A stretch of 64,000 nucleotides of DNA from an uncultured Bacilli bacterium. Its GTDB lineage: Bacteria; Bacillota_I; Bacilli_A; RF39; UBA660. The DNA is taken from contig CAJTIX010000005.1 in assembly GCA_910576795.1 (NCBI GenBank), forward strand, positions 1 through 64,000. Direction: 5' to 3'. Both the position numbers and the translations under genes were made by a program. Position 1 is the first letter of the stretch. Each line of letters opens with the position of its first letter. The notes under the pieces were generated by a model, which saw only the letters and a program-made list of their open reading frames with translations, had not been told where the DNA came from and did not search any database. Positions 35,923 to 45,743 of this stretch are shown in pieces.

Positions 35923-36915
35923 ATGTTAATACTTACAAAATCGGTTTTAGCAGTTATGATTGGACTTATCTTTTCTGTATGCACAGCTTGCGTTATCATA
36001 CCTTTACTTCGAAAGTTCAAAGCGTCACAATCCTTAAGCGTTTACTTAGATGAACGACACAAAGAAAAAAAAGGGACACCCACTATGGGAGGACTTATTT
36101 TTATACTACCAACATTACTTATAATGTTATTGTTGTTTTACTTTAAAAAAATTACATTTTCCTATAATTTAGGGATTGTCTTATTCACTTTCTTTGGATA
36201 TGGTTGTATTGGATTCTTAGATGATTTTCTCATTATTTTAAGACATAACAACAAAGGACTTAGTGAAAATGCCAAACTGATTCTTCAAATTTTCATTGCC
36301 ATTGTCTTCTTCTATTTATTTATGGTTGCGAATAATGAACCTTTATTATGGATTCATTCATTCAAAATCAAATGGGATATTGGATGGTTTTATGGATTAT
36401 TCATATTGTTTGTCTTAGTCGCCAGTAGCAATGCTGTGAACCTAACAGATGGGCTAGATGGACTTGCTGGAGGATTATCGGCAATTGCTTTTGGAACATT
36501 TGGTATCATTACTTGGGCAACTGGATGGTTGGAAGGGTATGAAGCCATCGCATTATTCTGTTTTGTTTTACTTGGTAGTATTCTTGGATTTCTGATATTT
36601 AATGTCAAACCAGCAAAAGTATTTATGGGGGATACTGGGTCTTTGGCACTTGGAGCAACTTTAGGAACAATTGCTATTTTAACGAGACATGAACTCTTAC
36701 TCATAGTCATTGGAATTGTATTTGTAATAGAAACAACCACTTGTATTATTCAAAGATATTATTATAAATTGACACATAAACGAATTTTTCCTATGACACC
36801 GATTCATCATACATTCGAAAAATTAGGCTGGAAAGAACAAGATATTGTAAAATTGTTTTGGATTGTTGGACTACTTGGATCCATGCTCGCGATTATATAT
36901 GGAGTGTGGTTCTAA
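35923..36915 (+). CDS. mraY: Phospho-N-acetylmuramoyl-pentapeptide transferase MraY (copy 2)
   Basis: This 330-residue product has the same length and motifs as the copy at 4476: GTPTMGG, GFLDDFL, NLTDGLDGLAGG, GDTGSL and IHHTFE near the end. Catalytic aspartates are intact, so both copies should be active. It differs in many membrane-segment residues, which suggests an old duplication. It begins 10 bp after the SpoVD-like gene behind AGAGGTG, and the SpoVE/FtsW-like gene starts 3 bp after its stop. Confidence 0.92.
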   Translation: MLILTKSVLAVMIGLIFSVCTACVIIPLLRKFKASQSLSVYLDERHKEKKGTPTMGGLIFILPTLLIMLLLFYFKKITFSYNLGIVLFTFFGYGCIGFLDDFLIILRHNNKGLSENAKLILQIFIAIVFFYLFMVANNEPLLWIHSFKIKWDIGWFYGLFILFVLVASSNAVNLTDGLDGLAGGLSAIAFGTFGIITWATGWLEGYEAIALFCFVLLGSILGFLIFNVKPAKVFMGDTGSLALGATLGTIAILTRHELLLIVIGIVFVIETTTCIIQRYYYKLTHKRIFPMTPIHHTFEKLGWKEQDIVKLFWIVGLLGSMLAIIYGVWF

Positions 36916-36917
36916 CC

Positions 36918-38006
36918 ATGAAAAAACGAATGGATTATGGTTTATTCATTGCGATTCTTATCATTTCTATTTTTGGTATTATCATGGTGTATTCAGCTTC
37001 TTATATTTGGGCCGAATACAAGTTTGATGACCCATTTAAATTTGTCAAACACCAAGCACTTTTCTTTTGTATTGGTATCGTTATTTTATATATTGTAAGT
37101 AAAACAGATTATAAAATTTATTATGAAAAAGCCAATATCATTTTGATTGCTTGTATTTCTTTACTTGCTTTGGTAATCATTCCTGGAATTGGAACCGTTC
37201 GTAATGGGAGTAGAAGTTGGTTCGGTATTGGTTCCTTTGGAATACAACCAAGTGAATTTGCAAAATTATCACTCATTATTTTTACCTCTAAATATTTGTG
37301 TAAAAATGAACGTGATTTAAAAAGTATTCGAAAAGGTGTACTTCCTATTTTAGGAATTGTTTTTCTTGTTTTTGGACTTATTATGTTACAACCAGATTTT
37401 GGAACAGGTGTCATCATCGTCATGAGTATTATTGGACTTTTATTTGTGGCGGGGGTCAATTTTAAGTTTTTCATTCGTTTGGGATTACTTGGTGTGATAG
37501 GAGTAGTAGGGTTAATTGCAATCGCACCTTATCGTTTACAAAGGATATTGTCATTTTTAAATCCTTGGAGTGATCCTTTGGGTAGTGGTTTTCAGATTAT
37601 CCAATCGTTATATGCAATTGGACCTGGTGGATTATTTGGATTTGGTTTCCTGAATTCAAGACAGAAACATTTTTATTTGCCAGAGCCACAAACTGATTTT
37701 ATTTTTTCGATTATCAGTGAAGAATTTGGATTTATGGGAATTTTAATTGTCAGTAGTCTTTTCCTATTTATTATTATAAAAGGATTTCAAATAGCGAGAA
37801 AAGCAAATGATACTTTTTCCAAATATTTGGCATTTGGAATTACTTTTCAGATTGCTTTTCAGGCAGTATTGAACTTAATGGTTGTGGTAGGATTAATTCC
37901 AGTTACAGGTGTAACTTTACCATTTTTAAGTTATGGGGGTTCTAGTTTAATGATTACATTACTAGAGATTGGTATAGTGTTGAATATCAGTAGATATCAA
38001 AAATAA
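36918..38006 (+). CDS. SEDS glycosyltransferase, SpoVE/FtsW type
   Basis: The 362-residue product has about ten membrane segments and the SEDS motifs: VYSAS early, NGSRSWFGIGSFGIQPSEFAK, the LQPDFGT loop, and LPEPQTDFIFSIISEEFGF, closing with LPFLSYGGSSL. SEDS proteins polymerise glycan strands with a cognate class B PBP. Linked to a SpoVD-like PBP it is most likely SpoVE-like; FtsW cannot be excluded, since no other SEDS gene is seen here. I chose ATG 36918, since the upstream frame runs inside mraY. Confidence 0.88.
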   Translation: MKKRMDYGLFIAILIISIFGIIMVYSASYIWAEYKFDDPFKFVKHQALFFCIGIVILYIVSKTDYKIYYEKANIILIACISLLALVIIPGIGTVRNGSRSWFGIGSFGIQPSEFAKLSLIIFTSKYLCKNERDLKSIRKGVLPILGIVFLVFGLIMLQPDFGTGVIIVMSIIGLLFVAGVNFKFFIRLGLLGVIGVVGLIAIAPYRLQRILSFLNPWSDPLGSGFQIIQSLYAIGPGGLFGFGFLNSRQKHFYLPEPQTDFIFSIISEEFGFMGILIVSSLFLFIIIKGFQIARKANDTFSKYLAFGITFQIAFQAVLNLMVVVGLIPVTGVTLPFLSYGGSSLMITLLEIGIVLNISRYQK

Positions 38007-38052
38007 AAGGCATCTTAGGATACCTTTTATAGTGCTATGACAAAAACTTAGA

Positions 38053-38092
38053 TTACATTATTTTCTTTTTAAAATAATGTAATATTTTTTCT
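38053..38092. terminator. Terminator hairpin at the end of convergent genes
   Basis: ATTACATTATTTT and AAAATAATGTAAT form a 13-bp stem with a 5-6 nt loop and a T-run on the plus strand. The stem also encodes the last codons of the M3 peptidase gene. A weaker hairpin (ATAAAAGG/CCTTTTAT) lies at 38003-38030. Confidence 0.7.
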
Positions 38093-39750
38093 AATTTTTC
38101 AGAAGTTGTTTGAATCGTTTTTTCATCAAATGGATTTGGCATATTGTACTGTTGAATGAGTTCATGTAAAGAATAATATGATGCAACTGAACCAACTGTC
38201 TGAAATAGGTGCATATCATTTTGACATCCATCCCAAATTGCAAATGCACCAAAAGAAGAAAGTGCATAATCAATATAATAAAACGGTTTTAAATAAATAT
38301 GAGATTGACGATAGAAAAAGCCACCAGAATCTAGGTTGATATGACCTGTATTAGAAGTTTCTAAATGATATTTTTTAACCAGTTCCATCCATGTAATTCG
38401 AATATCTTCTACTTTTAAGTGATGATTGGAATATATTTTCTCTTGAAATTCGTCTACTAAACAGATATATGGAAGATTTTGTATCATATGATAGATTTTC
38501 ATAAAACAGTACTTGTAATAATCTTTTTCCTGAAATAAATTATCGAAATAAGGAATGGAAATCAGTTCCATAGCATGAGAGAACATTTCTGCAATTTCCA
38601 TAGTAGGATATTTTAGTAATGCAGAAACAATATGATTTTTATCTTGTATAGAAGCACAATATTTCTGAAATGCATGACCCATTTCATGTGCAGTAGTTTG
38701 AATATCCAAATAGTTATTTTTAAAGTTACCTGTGATGACTGGATAACCAGTTTCAGTAAGGTAATTGGTAATCGTAAAGTTAATTTTATGATCTCTTTGA
38801 AGTAAGTCAATATAATCATAGCATACCATATCATGAAATAGGGAAGATAAAGAAGAATCAATTTTTGCAAATGAATTTTCAAGCTCTTGTATTAATTTAT
38901 TTCCACAATATTTTGATTCTGGCATTTCTGAAAATAATATTTTATCATCAAAATATTCTAATTTTTCTAAGCAAAGAGTTGTCTTCTGCCAACCAGATAT
39001 TTTTTCACAAAGTGGAATGATATATTGAATGATATGATCTCGAAATTGATGAATATGTGTATAATCATATCCGAATCTTCTCATCTTGTATAAACTATAA
39101 GTTCCATAGTGATCAAATCCGAGTTTATTTGCTATCGCATTTCGGACACTCACCAAATCATATAATAGAGAGTCATATTCCTTTTGTTTCTTGTAGTAAT
39201 AGTCATTAATAGTATCATGTGCTTTTTTTCTCACCAATCTATCTGGATGTGTAAAGTATCCAGATATATAGGGAATACTTCTGTCTTCACCATCGTACAT
39301 GATTTTATTTTTGGATAAGTCTCGATATTTTTTCATGAGTTCTTTTTCTTGTTGTTGTAATTCTATTGTTTCTTCTGAGGAAATTTTAAGTTGGTAGGTT
39401 ATGGTATCAAAAAAGTTTTTAGGCATTTTTTCTAACAATTTTGTATAATAATCTGAATCTAAAATTTTTTGATAAAAAGGAATGAACAATAGGTCAAATT
39501 TTGGCTTATATGTATTCCAAAAGAGCATTTGTTCTTGAAAAAATGTATCATTACAATCTCGCATATTTCTAATATCAGCATAATCACACATTTCTTCAAT
39601 ATGGTTTTGTATAGAAATGATTTTTTCACAAATAGAAAGAAAGGTATCAAAATCATCTGCTTGATTGAGTGTATCAAGTAATCTACTGATTTCTTGTTTT
39701 GTTTTTTGATAGGAGATAGTTTCATATGTAATATCATTAAAATTTTTCAT
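38053..39750 (-). CDS. M3 family oligoendopeptidase
   Basis: The 565-residue product is an M3 metallopeptidase of the PepF/oligoendopeptidase type. The zinc site TTAHEMGHAFQ (about residue 355) is intact, and the glutamate ligand follows in PTMEIAEMFSHAMEL. These enzymes cut peptides in the cytoplasm; no signal peptide is seen. The gene follows fhs after 5 bp. Its nearest ribosome site (AGGGGG) is about 15 bp upstream of the ATG, inside the fhs end, so translation may depend on coupling. Confidence 0.9.
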   Translation of the reverse strand: MKNFNDITYETISYQKTKQEISRLLDTLNQADDFDTFLSICEKIISIQNHIEEMCDYADIRNMRDCNDTFFQEQMLFWNTYKPKFDLLFIPFYQKILDSDYYTKLLEKMPKNFFDTITYQLKISSEETIELQQQEKELMKKYRDLSKNKIMYDGEDRSIPYISGYFTHPDRLVRKKAHDTINDYYYKKQKEYDSLLYDLVSVRNAIANKLGFDHYGTYSLYKMRRFGYDYTHIHQFRDHIIQYIIPLCEKISGWQKTTLCLEKLEYFDDKILFSEMPESKYCGNKLIQELENSFAKIDSSLSSLFHDMVCYDYIDLLQRDHKINFTITNYLTETGYPVITGNFKNNYLDIQTTAHEMGHAFQKYCASIQDKNHIVSALLKYPTMEIAEMFSHAMELISIPYFDNLFQEKDYYKYCFMKIYHMIQNLPYICLVDEFQEKIYSNHHLKVEDIRITWMELVKKYHLETSNTGHINLDSGGFFYRQSHIYLKPFYYIDYALSSFGAFAIWDGCQNDMHLFQTVGSVASYYSLHELIQQYNMPNPFDEKTIQTTSEKLEKILHYFKKKIM

Positions 39751-39755
39751 AGTTT

Positions 39756-41363
39756 TTAATAAAGCCCCCTAATATTTCCATTGGCATCAATTGACATTTG
39801 TAAATAGGCAGGTTCTTTAGATAGACCCGGCATAGTCAAAATGTTTCCAAGGTACACAATGATGAAGCCTGCTCCAGCTGCAACTTTAATATTGGTAACA
39901 CGTATGACTTGGTGTTTTGGATAACCCAATTGTTTTGGACTATCTCCAATCGCATATTGTGTTTTGGCGATACAAATCGGTAAATTGTTGTAACCCATTT
40001 CTTCTAGATGGGTGATTTCATATCTGACTTTTTCTTCAATTAATACCATATCCGCTTGATAGAAATCTTTTAAAATATGTCCTATTTTTTCTAAAATAGG
40101 AGTATCTAATGAATAGGGAAGTGTAATGGTATTTTCTTGTTTGCATAATTGAATAACTGTTTGCGCAAGCTCTAAAGCACCTTTACCGCCTAGTTTATAG
40201 GCATTACAGATGGAAAAAGGAAATCCTTGTTTTTCTACATAATTTTTTACAAATGCGATTTCTTCATTTGTGTCTGTATCAAATTGATTCAAACAAATAA
40301 GAATATTGGTAGATAACTTTCGCATCATATCCATATGTGCCTGTAAATTACAAATACCATTTTCTAAAATACCATCTCCATTGTGTTTTAAAGAACGAAT
40401 GGTAGTATTGATAATGACTAAGTCAGGATAGGTCTTCATTTTGCGGCATTTAATATCCATAAATTTAATTGCACCCAAATCACTTCCAAATCCAGCTTCA
40501 GTCACTACATAGTCTGCTAAGGAAAGCGCCATATTGGTTGCAATAATTGAATTACATCCATGAGCAATGTTTGCAAAAGGACCACCATGTATCAAAACGG
40601 GATTATGTTCTAAACTTTGTACCAAATTGGGTTTGATGGCATCTTTTAAAAGGATGGTTAAAGCTTCTTCTCCATGTAAATCAGAAACATAAACTGGTTG
40701 TTTATGAATTGTATATCCAATTAAAATATGACTTAAATTTTTCTTTAAATCCATCAAATTTTCAGAAAGGCATAAGATAGCCATGATTTCTGAAGCAGTT
40801 GAAATAACAAATGATTCGTCCCGTTCATAATTGCTTTTTAAACAAATCTGTCGTAATGCACGATCATTGACATCTAAACATCTAGAAACCTGAATAGTAG
40901 TTGGATCTATCTTTAAAGTGTTTCCTTGAAAAATATGATTGTCAATCATTGCACATAATAAATTATTACAAGCAGTTACTGCATGAATATCTCCTGTAAA
41001 ATGCAGATTGATGTCCTCCATTGGAACGACCTGTGCATAACCTCCTCCAGTAGCGCCTCCTTTGATACCAAAAACAGGACCAAGTGAGGGTTCCCTTAAA
41101 GTAGCAATACTTTTGTTCCCAAGTGAGCATAAAGCATCGTTAAGTCCAATTGTTACTGTTGTTTTTCCTTCTCCATAGGGAGTTGGATTCGTAGAAGTTA
41201 CCAAAATCAGTTTTCCTTTTTTTTCGTTTTTTTCGTCTATATTTAATTTTGCTTTGTATGTTCCATAACATTCTAAATGATTTTCCGAAATACTAAGTTT
41301 AGCTGCTATTTCTACAATTGGTTTCATTGGAATGCTATGTGCAATTTCGATATCTGAATTCAT
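39756..41363 (-). CDS. fhs: Formate-tetrahydrofolate ligase
   Basis: The 535-residue product, near the usual 550, has the ATP-binding motif TPYGEGKTTVTIGL, REPSLGPVFGIKGGATGGG, LHFTGDIHA and the folate-binding end TNIKVAAGAGFIIVYLGNI. It makes 10-formyl-THF from formate and THF with ATP, feeding purine and formyl-methionine synthesis. The start has AGAGGTGATAG upstream. It is the first gene of a two-gene minus-strand unit. Confidence 0.94.
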   Translation of the reverse strand: MNSDIEIAHSIPMKPIVEIAAKLSISENHLECYGTYKAKLNIDEKNEKKGKLILVTSTNPTPYGEGKTTVTIGLNDALCSLGNKSIATLREPSLGPVFGIKGGATGGGYAQVVPMEDINLHFTGDIHAVTACNNLLCAMIDNHIFQGNTLKIDPTTIQVSRCLDVNDRALRQICLKSNYERDESFVISTASEIMAILCLSENLMDLKKNLSHILIGYTIHKQPVYVSDLHGEEALTILLKDAIKPNLVQSLEHNPVLIHGGPFANIAHGCNSIIATNMALSLADYVVTEAGFGSDLGAIKFMDIKCRKMKTYPDLVIINTTIRSLKHNGDGILENGICNLQAHMDMMRKLSTNILICLNQFDTDTNEEIAFVKNYVEKQGFPFSICNAYKLGGKGALELAQTVIQLCKQENTITLPYSLDTPILEKIGHILKDFYQADMVLIEEKVRYEITHLEEMGYNNLPICIAKTQYAIGDSPKQLGYPKHQVIRVTNIKVAAGAGFIIVYLGNILTMPGLSKEPAYLQMSIDANGNIRGLY

Positions 41364-41490
41364 TCTATCACCTCTAATACCATTATATCATGAGTTTCAC
41401 TTAGTTTATAAAAATCTATATCATATATTGATTCTATTTAAAATAAGTATAAATATTCTCTGTTATCCATACTAAATAATGGTGAAACAT

Positions 41491-42276
41491 ATGAAAATAA
41501 TTCTTTTTACAGGTGCTCGTAGTGGAATACAAGCAGCCGTAATCGAACAATTAAAAAAGAAAAACTATCATATTTATTTGACAGTACATAATGAAAAACA
41601 ATTGAAACTAGTCCAAAAATATTATTCAGACAATAAAAATATAACCTGTTTGAAATTGGATGTTACAAACAAAGAGGATTTGAAACAATTAGAATTACTT
41701 GATATTGATATATTAGTCAGTAATGCTGCCATTGGAGAAGGGGGAAGCATGGCGGAAATTCCAATGCGACTGGTACGCTCTAATTTTGAAACCAATGTTT
41801 TTTCTTATTTCACAGTCATTCAAATAGTTCTCAAAAAAATGATACAAAAGAAAACTGGGAAAATCATCAATATGGCATCACTCGCAGGTTTGGTTCCCAT
41901 TCCTTATTTGGGAAGTTATTCAGCGACCAAAGCAAGCATCATCAAAATGACGGAAGCACTGAAATTGGAATTAAAGGATCTACAAACCAATATTCAAGTT
42001 TGTTTGATAGAACCAGGTCTTTATGATACTGGATTTAATCAAGTCATGCTGGAAAATAAATACACATGGATGGAGATAGATTCTTATTTCCAACATCAAA
42101 TTTCTAAAATTCAAAAACGAGAAAACTTAGTTTGCCAAATCATGGAAAAGAAAAATCTAAATAGTATTGTAAAACAAATTCTAAAAGCCATTGAAGCAAA
42201 AAAAGTAAAAGCCATTTATCGTGCTCCATTACTTCAAGTAGTTGGAGCAAAATTATATTTAATTTTCCTTGAATAA
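41491..42276 (+). CDS. Short-chain dehydrogenase/reductase
   Basis: The 261-residue product has the nucleotide-binding motif TGARSGI, the NAA(I)G motif in SNAAIGEGG, and the catalytic S-Y-K set (MASLAGLVP and YSATKAS). It belongs to the classical SDR group; the substrate is unknown. I chose ATG 41491 behind GGTGAAAC. The C-terminus (AIEAKKVKAIYRAPLLQVV) resembles SDRs acting on lipids or ketones, but this is weak. Confidence 0.85.
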   Translation: MKIILFTGARSGIQAAVIEQLKKKNYHIYLTVHNEKQLKLVQKYYSDNKNITCLKLDVTNKEDLKQLELLDIDILVSNAAIGEGGSMAEIPMRLVRSNFETNVFSYFTVIQIVLKKMIQKKTGKIINMASLAGLVPIPYLGSYSATKASIIKMTEALKLELKDLQTNIQVCLIEPGLYDTGFNQVMLENKYTWMEIDSYFQHQISKIQKRENLVCQIMEKKNLNSIVKQILKAIEAKKVKAIYRAPLLQVVGAKLYLIFLE

Positions 42277-42324
42277 ACTTTAGTTTACTCTTTTTTTTTG
42301 TTATAATGAAAGTGGTGATTTGGG

Positions 42325-44022
42325 ATGGGGCAAAAGGGAAGTTTGAAGGACCGTATTCGGTCTTGGAAATATCGAAGAAAAGTGCAAAAAGAAATGAGAA
42401 AACGAAAAGAACAGGAAGAATGGAATTGTTATGTTAAGCAAAAACAAAACCAAGGTATTTATATCAATCCAACTCCTAAAAAATATAATTTTCTTCAAAT
42501 CTTCTTTTATTCTATATTTGGTCTTTTTTTAGGAGTTTTTGATTCTAAGAAAAATGAAAAAATAACCTCACCATCCCAACTTTTGGAAGAAGTAATAGAA
42601 TTACAAGAAAAAATAGAAACCTTGGAAGAACCAGCTCAGATTTTATCTTATACAAATCAAATACAACAAAAAGAAACATCTCTTGAAGAACTGCTTCGAA
42701 AACAACCAGCAACAAAAAATCCAGCTATAAAAGAATGTGTGGAGAGAATCGATTCTATTAAAAAACAGTTACAAAAAATAGATACACAAGAAAATCATCA
42801 AGAAAAGGACATCTTATCTCCAATGGAATCATTTCAAAAACAAGTAACATCGTCATTCCCAGAAACAAAGACAACTACTTTCGAAAATCAAAGCAAAGAA
42901 GATATCATCCATATGTTGATGAAAGAACCAATCTTACATGAACAAGGGGTCAAAGAAAAACCGAAAACACCTGTATTGGAGTCAAATAAAGATATAGTCA
43001 AAGATATAGTAAATGAAGAAACAAAAGCAGTTACAGTCAAAGAAGAAAAATTAGATGAAAATGAAATCAAAGAAAATCCATATAAAATATATCTTGTAAG
43101 TACCAATCAAAAATTAAAAAAGCAGCATAAAGAATTAACAAAAATCAAAGAAGATATCAAACAAGCTAAGACCCCGAATGCACTTTATAAATTAGAAGCT
43201 TCTATTTTATGGATTCAAAATCAATTGTTTTTAATGGCAAAAGAATATGAAGAAATCACAAAAGATAAAGAATTTCAGTATTTAAAAAATCAATATGAAT
43301 ATTATCGATTGGATGAAAATGAATTACTTAAGAGTAACCAAGCAATTCAAGAATTATTATCAGAATGTCAAAAGAGTATAGATATTATTGATAATTGTAT
43401 CAAAATACCACAAAAAGAACTTAAAAAAACGCAAAAAAAAGAACAAAAGCAAGAAAAAAAAGAACAAAAGAAACCGTTTTATTTGGATGTTGATGACTTT
43501 AAACGATTGTGTTTCCAAATTATGACCGATTTAAGTAGACAGATAGAAGAGATTGGACAATTGAAAGAACCGTTCAAACCAAGTTTTTTTGAAAAGACAA
43601 AAAGATTTTTATCCAATACCATGATGGTACTAACACCAATGGTATGCTTCAAAAATCCATTAACTGGGATGTTAGCGGGTTCTATATTAGCCCATAATCG
43701 TATTCGTTCTATGCGTCAAATGGTGAACAAAAAAGAGGCAATCTATGAAACCTGTGAAAATTTATTTGATGAAATTCGAAGTAAGCAAGATTGTATCAAT
43801 ATGATTTATTCTCATTTGAATGCTTCTTTATGTGAATTACAACAAATCAAGCAAGATGTGATACAAAAATATCAAAATATTTACCCAGAAGAGGTGGAAA
43901 TGTTTTTATCTCAATTAAGGATGTTGGAAAACCAAGTTATGGAAAAAAGTATGTCATTACAAATGAATCAACAAAAATTAATACGTATTAAACAGGGATA
44001 TCAGAAAACATTAAAAAAATAA
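42325..44022 (+). CDS. Hypothetical coiled-coil protein with membrane segment (565 aa)
   Basis: I do not recognise this family. The basic N-terminus is followed by a hydrophobic segment (about residues 55-72, FFYSIFGLFLGVF). A long charged region with Glu/Lys/Gln repeats predicted as coiled coil follows (for example KKTQKKEQKQEKKEQKK, about 370-386). A moderately hydrophobic block lies at about 430-465 (MVLTPMVCFKNPLTGMLAGSILA), with more helices to the end. It could be a cytoskeletal or scaffold protein. A TATAAT box lies 18 bp upstream of the ATG. Confidence 0.7.
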   Translation: MGQKGSLKDRIRSWKYRRKVQKEMRKRKEQEEWNCYVKQKQNQGIYINPTPKKYNFLQIFFYSIFGLFLGVFDSKKNEKITSPSQLLEEVIELQEKIETLEEPAQILSYTNQIQQKETSLEELLRKQPATKNPAIKECVERIDSIKKQLQKIDTQENHQEKDILSPMESFQKQVTSSFPETKTTTFENQSKEDIIHMLMKEPILHEQGVKEKPKTPVLESNKDIVKDIVNEETKAVTVKEEKLDENEIKENPYKIYLVSTNQKLKKQHKELTKIKEDIKQAKTPNALYKLEASILWIQNQLFLMAKEYEEITKDKEFQYLKNQYEYYRLDENELLKSNQAIQELLSECQKSIDIIDNCIKIPQKELKKTQKKEQKQEKKEQKKPFYLDVDDFKRLCFQIMTDLSRQIEEIGQLKEPFKPSFFEKTKRFLSNTMMVLTPMVCFKNPLTGMLAGSILAHNRIRSMRQMVNKKEAIYETCENLFDEIRSKQDCINMIYSHLNASLCELQQIKQDVIQKYQNIYPEEVEMFLSQLRMLENQVMEKSMSLQMNQQKLIRIKQGYQKTLKK

Positions 44023-44061
44023 TATCACTCAAAAATTGATATAAATAATTGGAGGTAGGAT

Positions 44062-44484
44062 ATGAAAGTGATAACGATTCAGCAACCATGGGCAACATTA
44101 ATTGCAGAAGGTTATAAAGAATACGAATTCAGAACTTGGAAAACGAAATATCGTGGCGAGATATTAATTCATGCAGGTAAAGGAATAGACAAAAAAGCAA
44201 TAGAGAGATTTGAACATTTGAATTTAGAATACCCTGTTGGACAAATAATTGCAAAGGCTAATATTACTGATTGTGTTAAAGTAGATGATAAATTAAGAGA
44301 AGAACTAAAGGAAAAAGATCCAATCGTATATAAAGGAGTTATCAATAAGACGTCTAATAATTGGGATGGCTATGGATTTAAATTAGAAAATGTAGAAAAG
44401 ATAGAACCGATTGAAATAAATGGCAAATTGAGTTTATGGGATTATGATTATAAAAATAATTATGGAGAAAATAAGGAACAGTAA
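44062..44484 (+). CDS. ASCH domain protein
   Basis: The 140-residue product matches ASCH domains: MKVITIQQPWATLIAEGYKEYEFRTWKTKYRGEILIHAGK near the N-terminus, with a beta barrel predicted after it. ASCH domains are thought to bind RNA or act on modified nucleosides; the exact role here is unknown. It begins the accessory island. Its last 41 bp overlap an upstream part of the next reading frame, but that gene's real start lies at 44507. Confidence 0.85.
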   Translation: MKVITIQQPWATLIAEGYKEYEFRTWKTKYRGEILIHAGKGIDKKAIERFEHLNLEYPVGQIIAKANITDCVKVDDKLREELKEKDPIVYKGVINKTSNNWDGYGFKLENVEKIEPIEINGKLSLWDYDYKNNYGENKEQ

Positions 44485-44506
44485 TCTGTTGATTGGAGGC
44501 TTGAAT

Positions 44507-45421
44507 ATGAAAAAGAAATTCATTCTAGCATGCATTTCTATTGTATTAATAATAGGTGTAGTAGTATTGATGAACATAGAAAAGAAGTATCCTTATGAAG
44601 ATGAGAATACACTATATTATATTGAATTCAATCATGAAATCTTAAGATTTGAAAGATATGATTACTCTTTAGGTCAAAATCAAATTGTCGAGGTACAAAA
44701 AAGTGTAAATAAAGGTAGAACTTTTGAAAGCATAACCGAAGAAAATATTATTGTTAGTATGGAACCTAAATTCATATTTTTAAATGAAAACTTAGGGTTT
44801 GCAATTTCTAAGCCCAATTTGACTAAAAATAATAATTATATGGGAATTCAAGTGACCCAAGATGGTGGTAAAACATTTACTAATGGAAAAATTAATTACG
44901 ATAATCCTAAAGTTGAAATTTTGACAGTTGAAGATGTTCCATACTTTGAGAATAATGAATTGAAACTGAAATGTTCTATCTATCAAATAAAAGAAGATCA
45001 TACTGGTTATGAAGATGTAGAATTGATTTTTGTTAGTATAGATGATGGATTAACATGGAATTTAAGTAATAATAAAATTTCTATGATTATAAAAGAAAAT
45101 ACTTTAACAGATAGTGGAATGATACTAATTATGAAAAATAATGCTGAACAAACATACCATTATGGGGATCAATATTCATTAGAAAAATATGAAAGTGGAA
45201 AGTTTATACCCTATGAACCAAAAAAGATTCTAAATTGGAATTCTATGTTGTATCGCATAAAAGCAAATGAAGAACAAGAAGAAATAATTGAATGGGAATA
45301 TGGTTATGATACATTAAAAAGTGGTAAATATAGATTGATAAGATATTTTATATCAGAAGAGAATCTTCTATATTCTTCAAATGTTGCTGAAAAATTTTAT
45401 GTTGAATTTGAGGTAAAATAA
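44507..45421 (+). CDS. Membrane-anchored Asp-box (BNR) repeat protein
   Basis: The 304-residue product has an N-terminal hydrophobic anchor or signal (about residues 5-24) and then three Asp-box-like motifs: NKGRTF, QDGGKTF and DDGLTW, each in a beta hairpin. Asp-box repeats form beta propellers, as in sialidases, but only three are seen and no sialidase catalytic residues are recognisable. It is probably an exported sensor or binding protein. ATG 44507 follows TTGGAGG. Confidence 0.65.
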   Translation: MKKKFILACISIVLIIGVVVLMNIEKKYPYEDENTLYYIEFNHEILRFERYDYSLGQNQIVEVQKSVNKGRTFESITEENIIVSMEPKFIFLNENLGFAISKPNLTKNNNYMGIQVTQDGGKTFTNGKINYDNPKVEILTVEDVPYFENNELKLKCSIYQIKEDHTGYEDVELIFVSIDDGLTWNLSNNKISMIIKENTLTDSGMILIMKNNAEQTYHYGDQYSLEKYESGKFIPYEPKKILNWNSMLYRIKANEEQEEIIEWEYGYDTLKSGKYRLIRYFISEENLLYSSNVAEKFYVEFEVK

Positions 45422-45446
45422 TTATAATTTAGAAGGGACAAATAAT

Positions 45447-45713
45447 ATGTTCAATTTAAAGAAAGAAAAGATGAAAAAGAATATATTTTTAACTTTATCA
45501 ATTATTTTTGCATTTGTATTTATTGCAGGAGTGATGTGTACTGTAATGGGAGACTCAAGCCCTGTAAAATTTATAATCAATGAGTGTCCTATAAAAATGG
45601 TAGTACCACCTGCACTGATATTTTTTGTAACATTTGCATTATATAAAAATAGCAAAAAGGCAATAGAGGAAAATACTAATTTAAAAGAAGATGATTGTTT
45701 GATTAGGTTTTAA
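45447..45713 (+). CDS. Small membrane protein, two TM segments (88 aa)
   Basis: This 88-residue protein has two hydrophobic segments (about 12-32 and 48-66) with charged ends. I do not recognise a family. It starts 25 bp after the Asp-box gene behind AAGGGAC and is probably cotranscribed with it. Confidence 0.6.
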   Translation: MFNLKKEKMKKNIFLTLSIIFAFVFIAGVMCTVMGDSSPVKFIINECPIKMVVPPALIFFVTFALYKNSKKAIEENTNLKEDDCLIRF

Positions 45714-45743
45714 AAAAATTTGTATAGATAAAGGAGTGAATAT

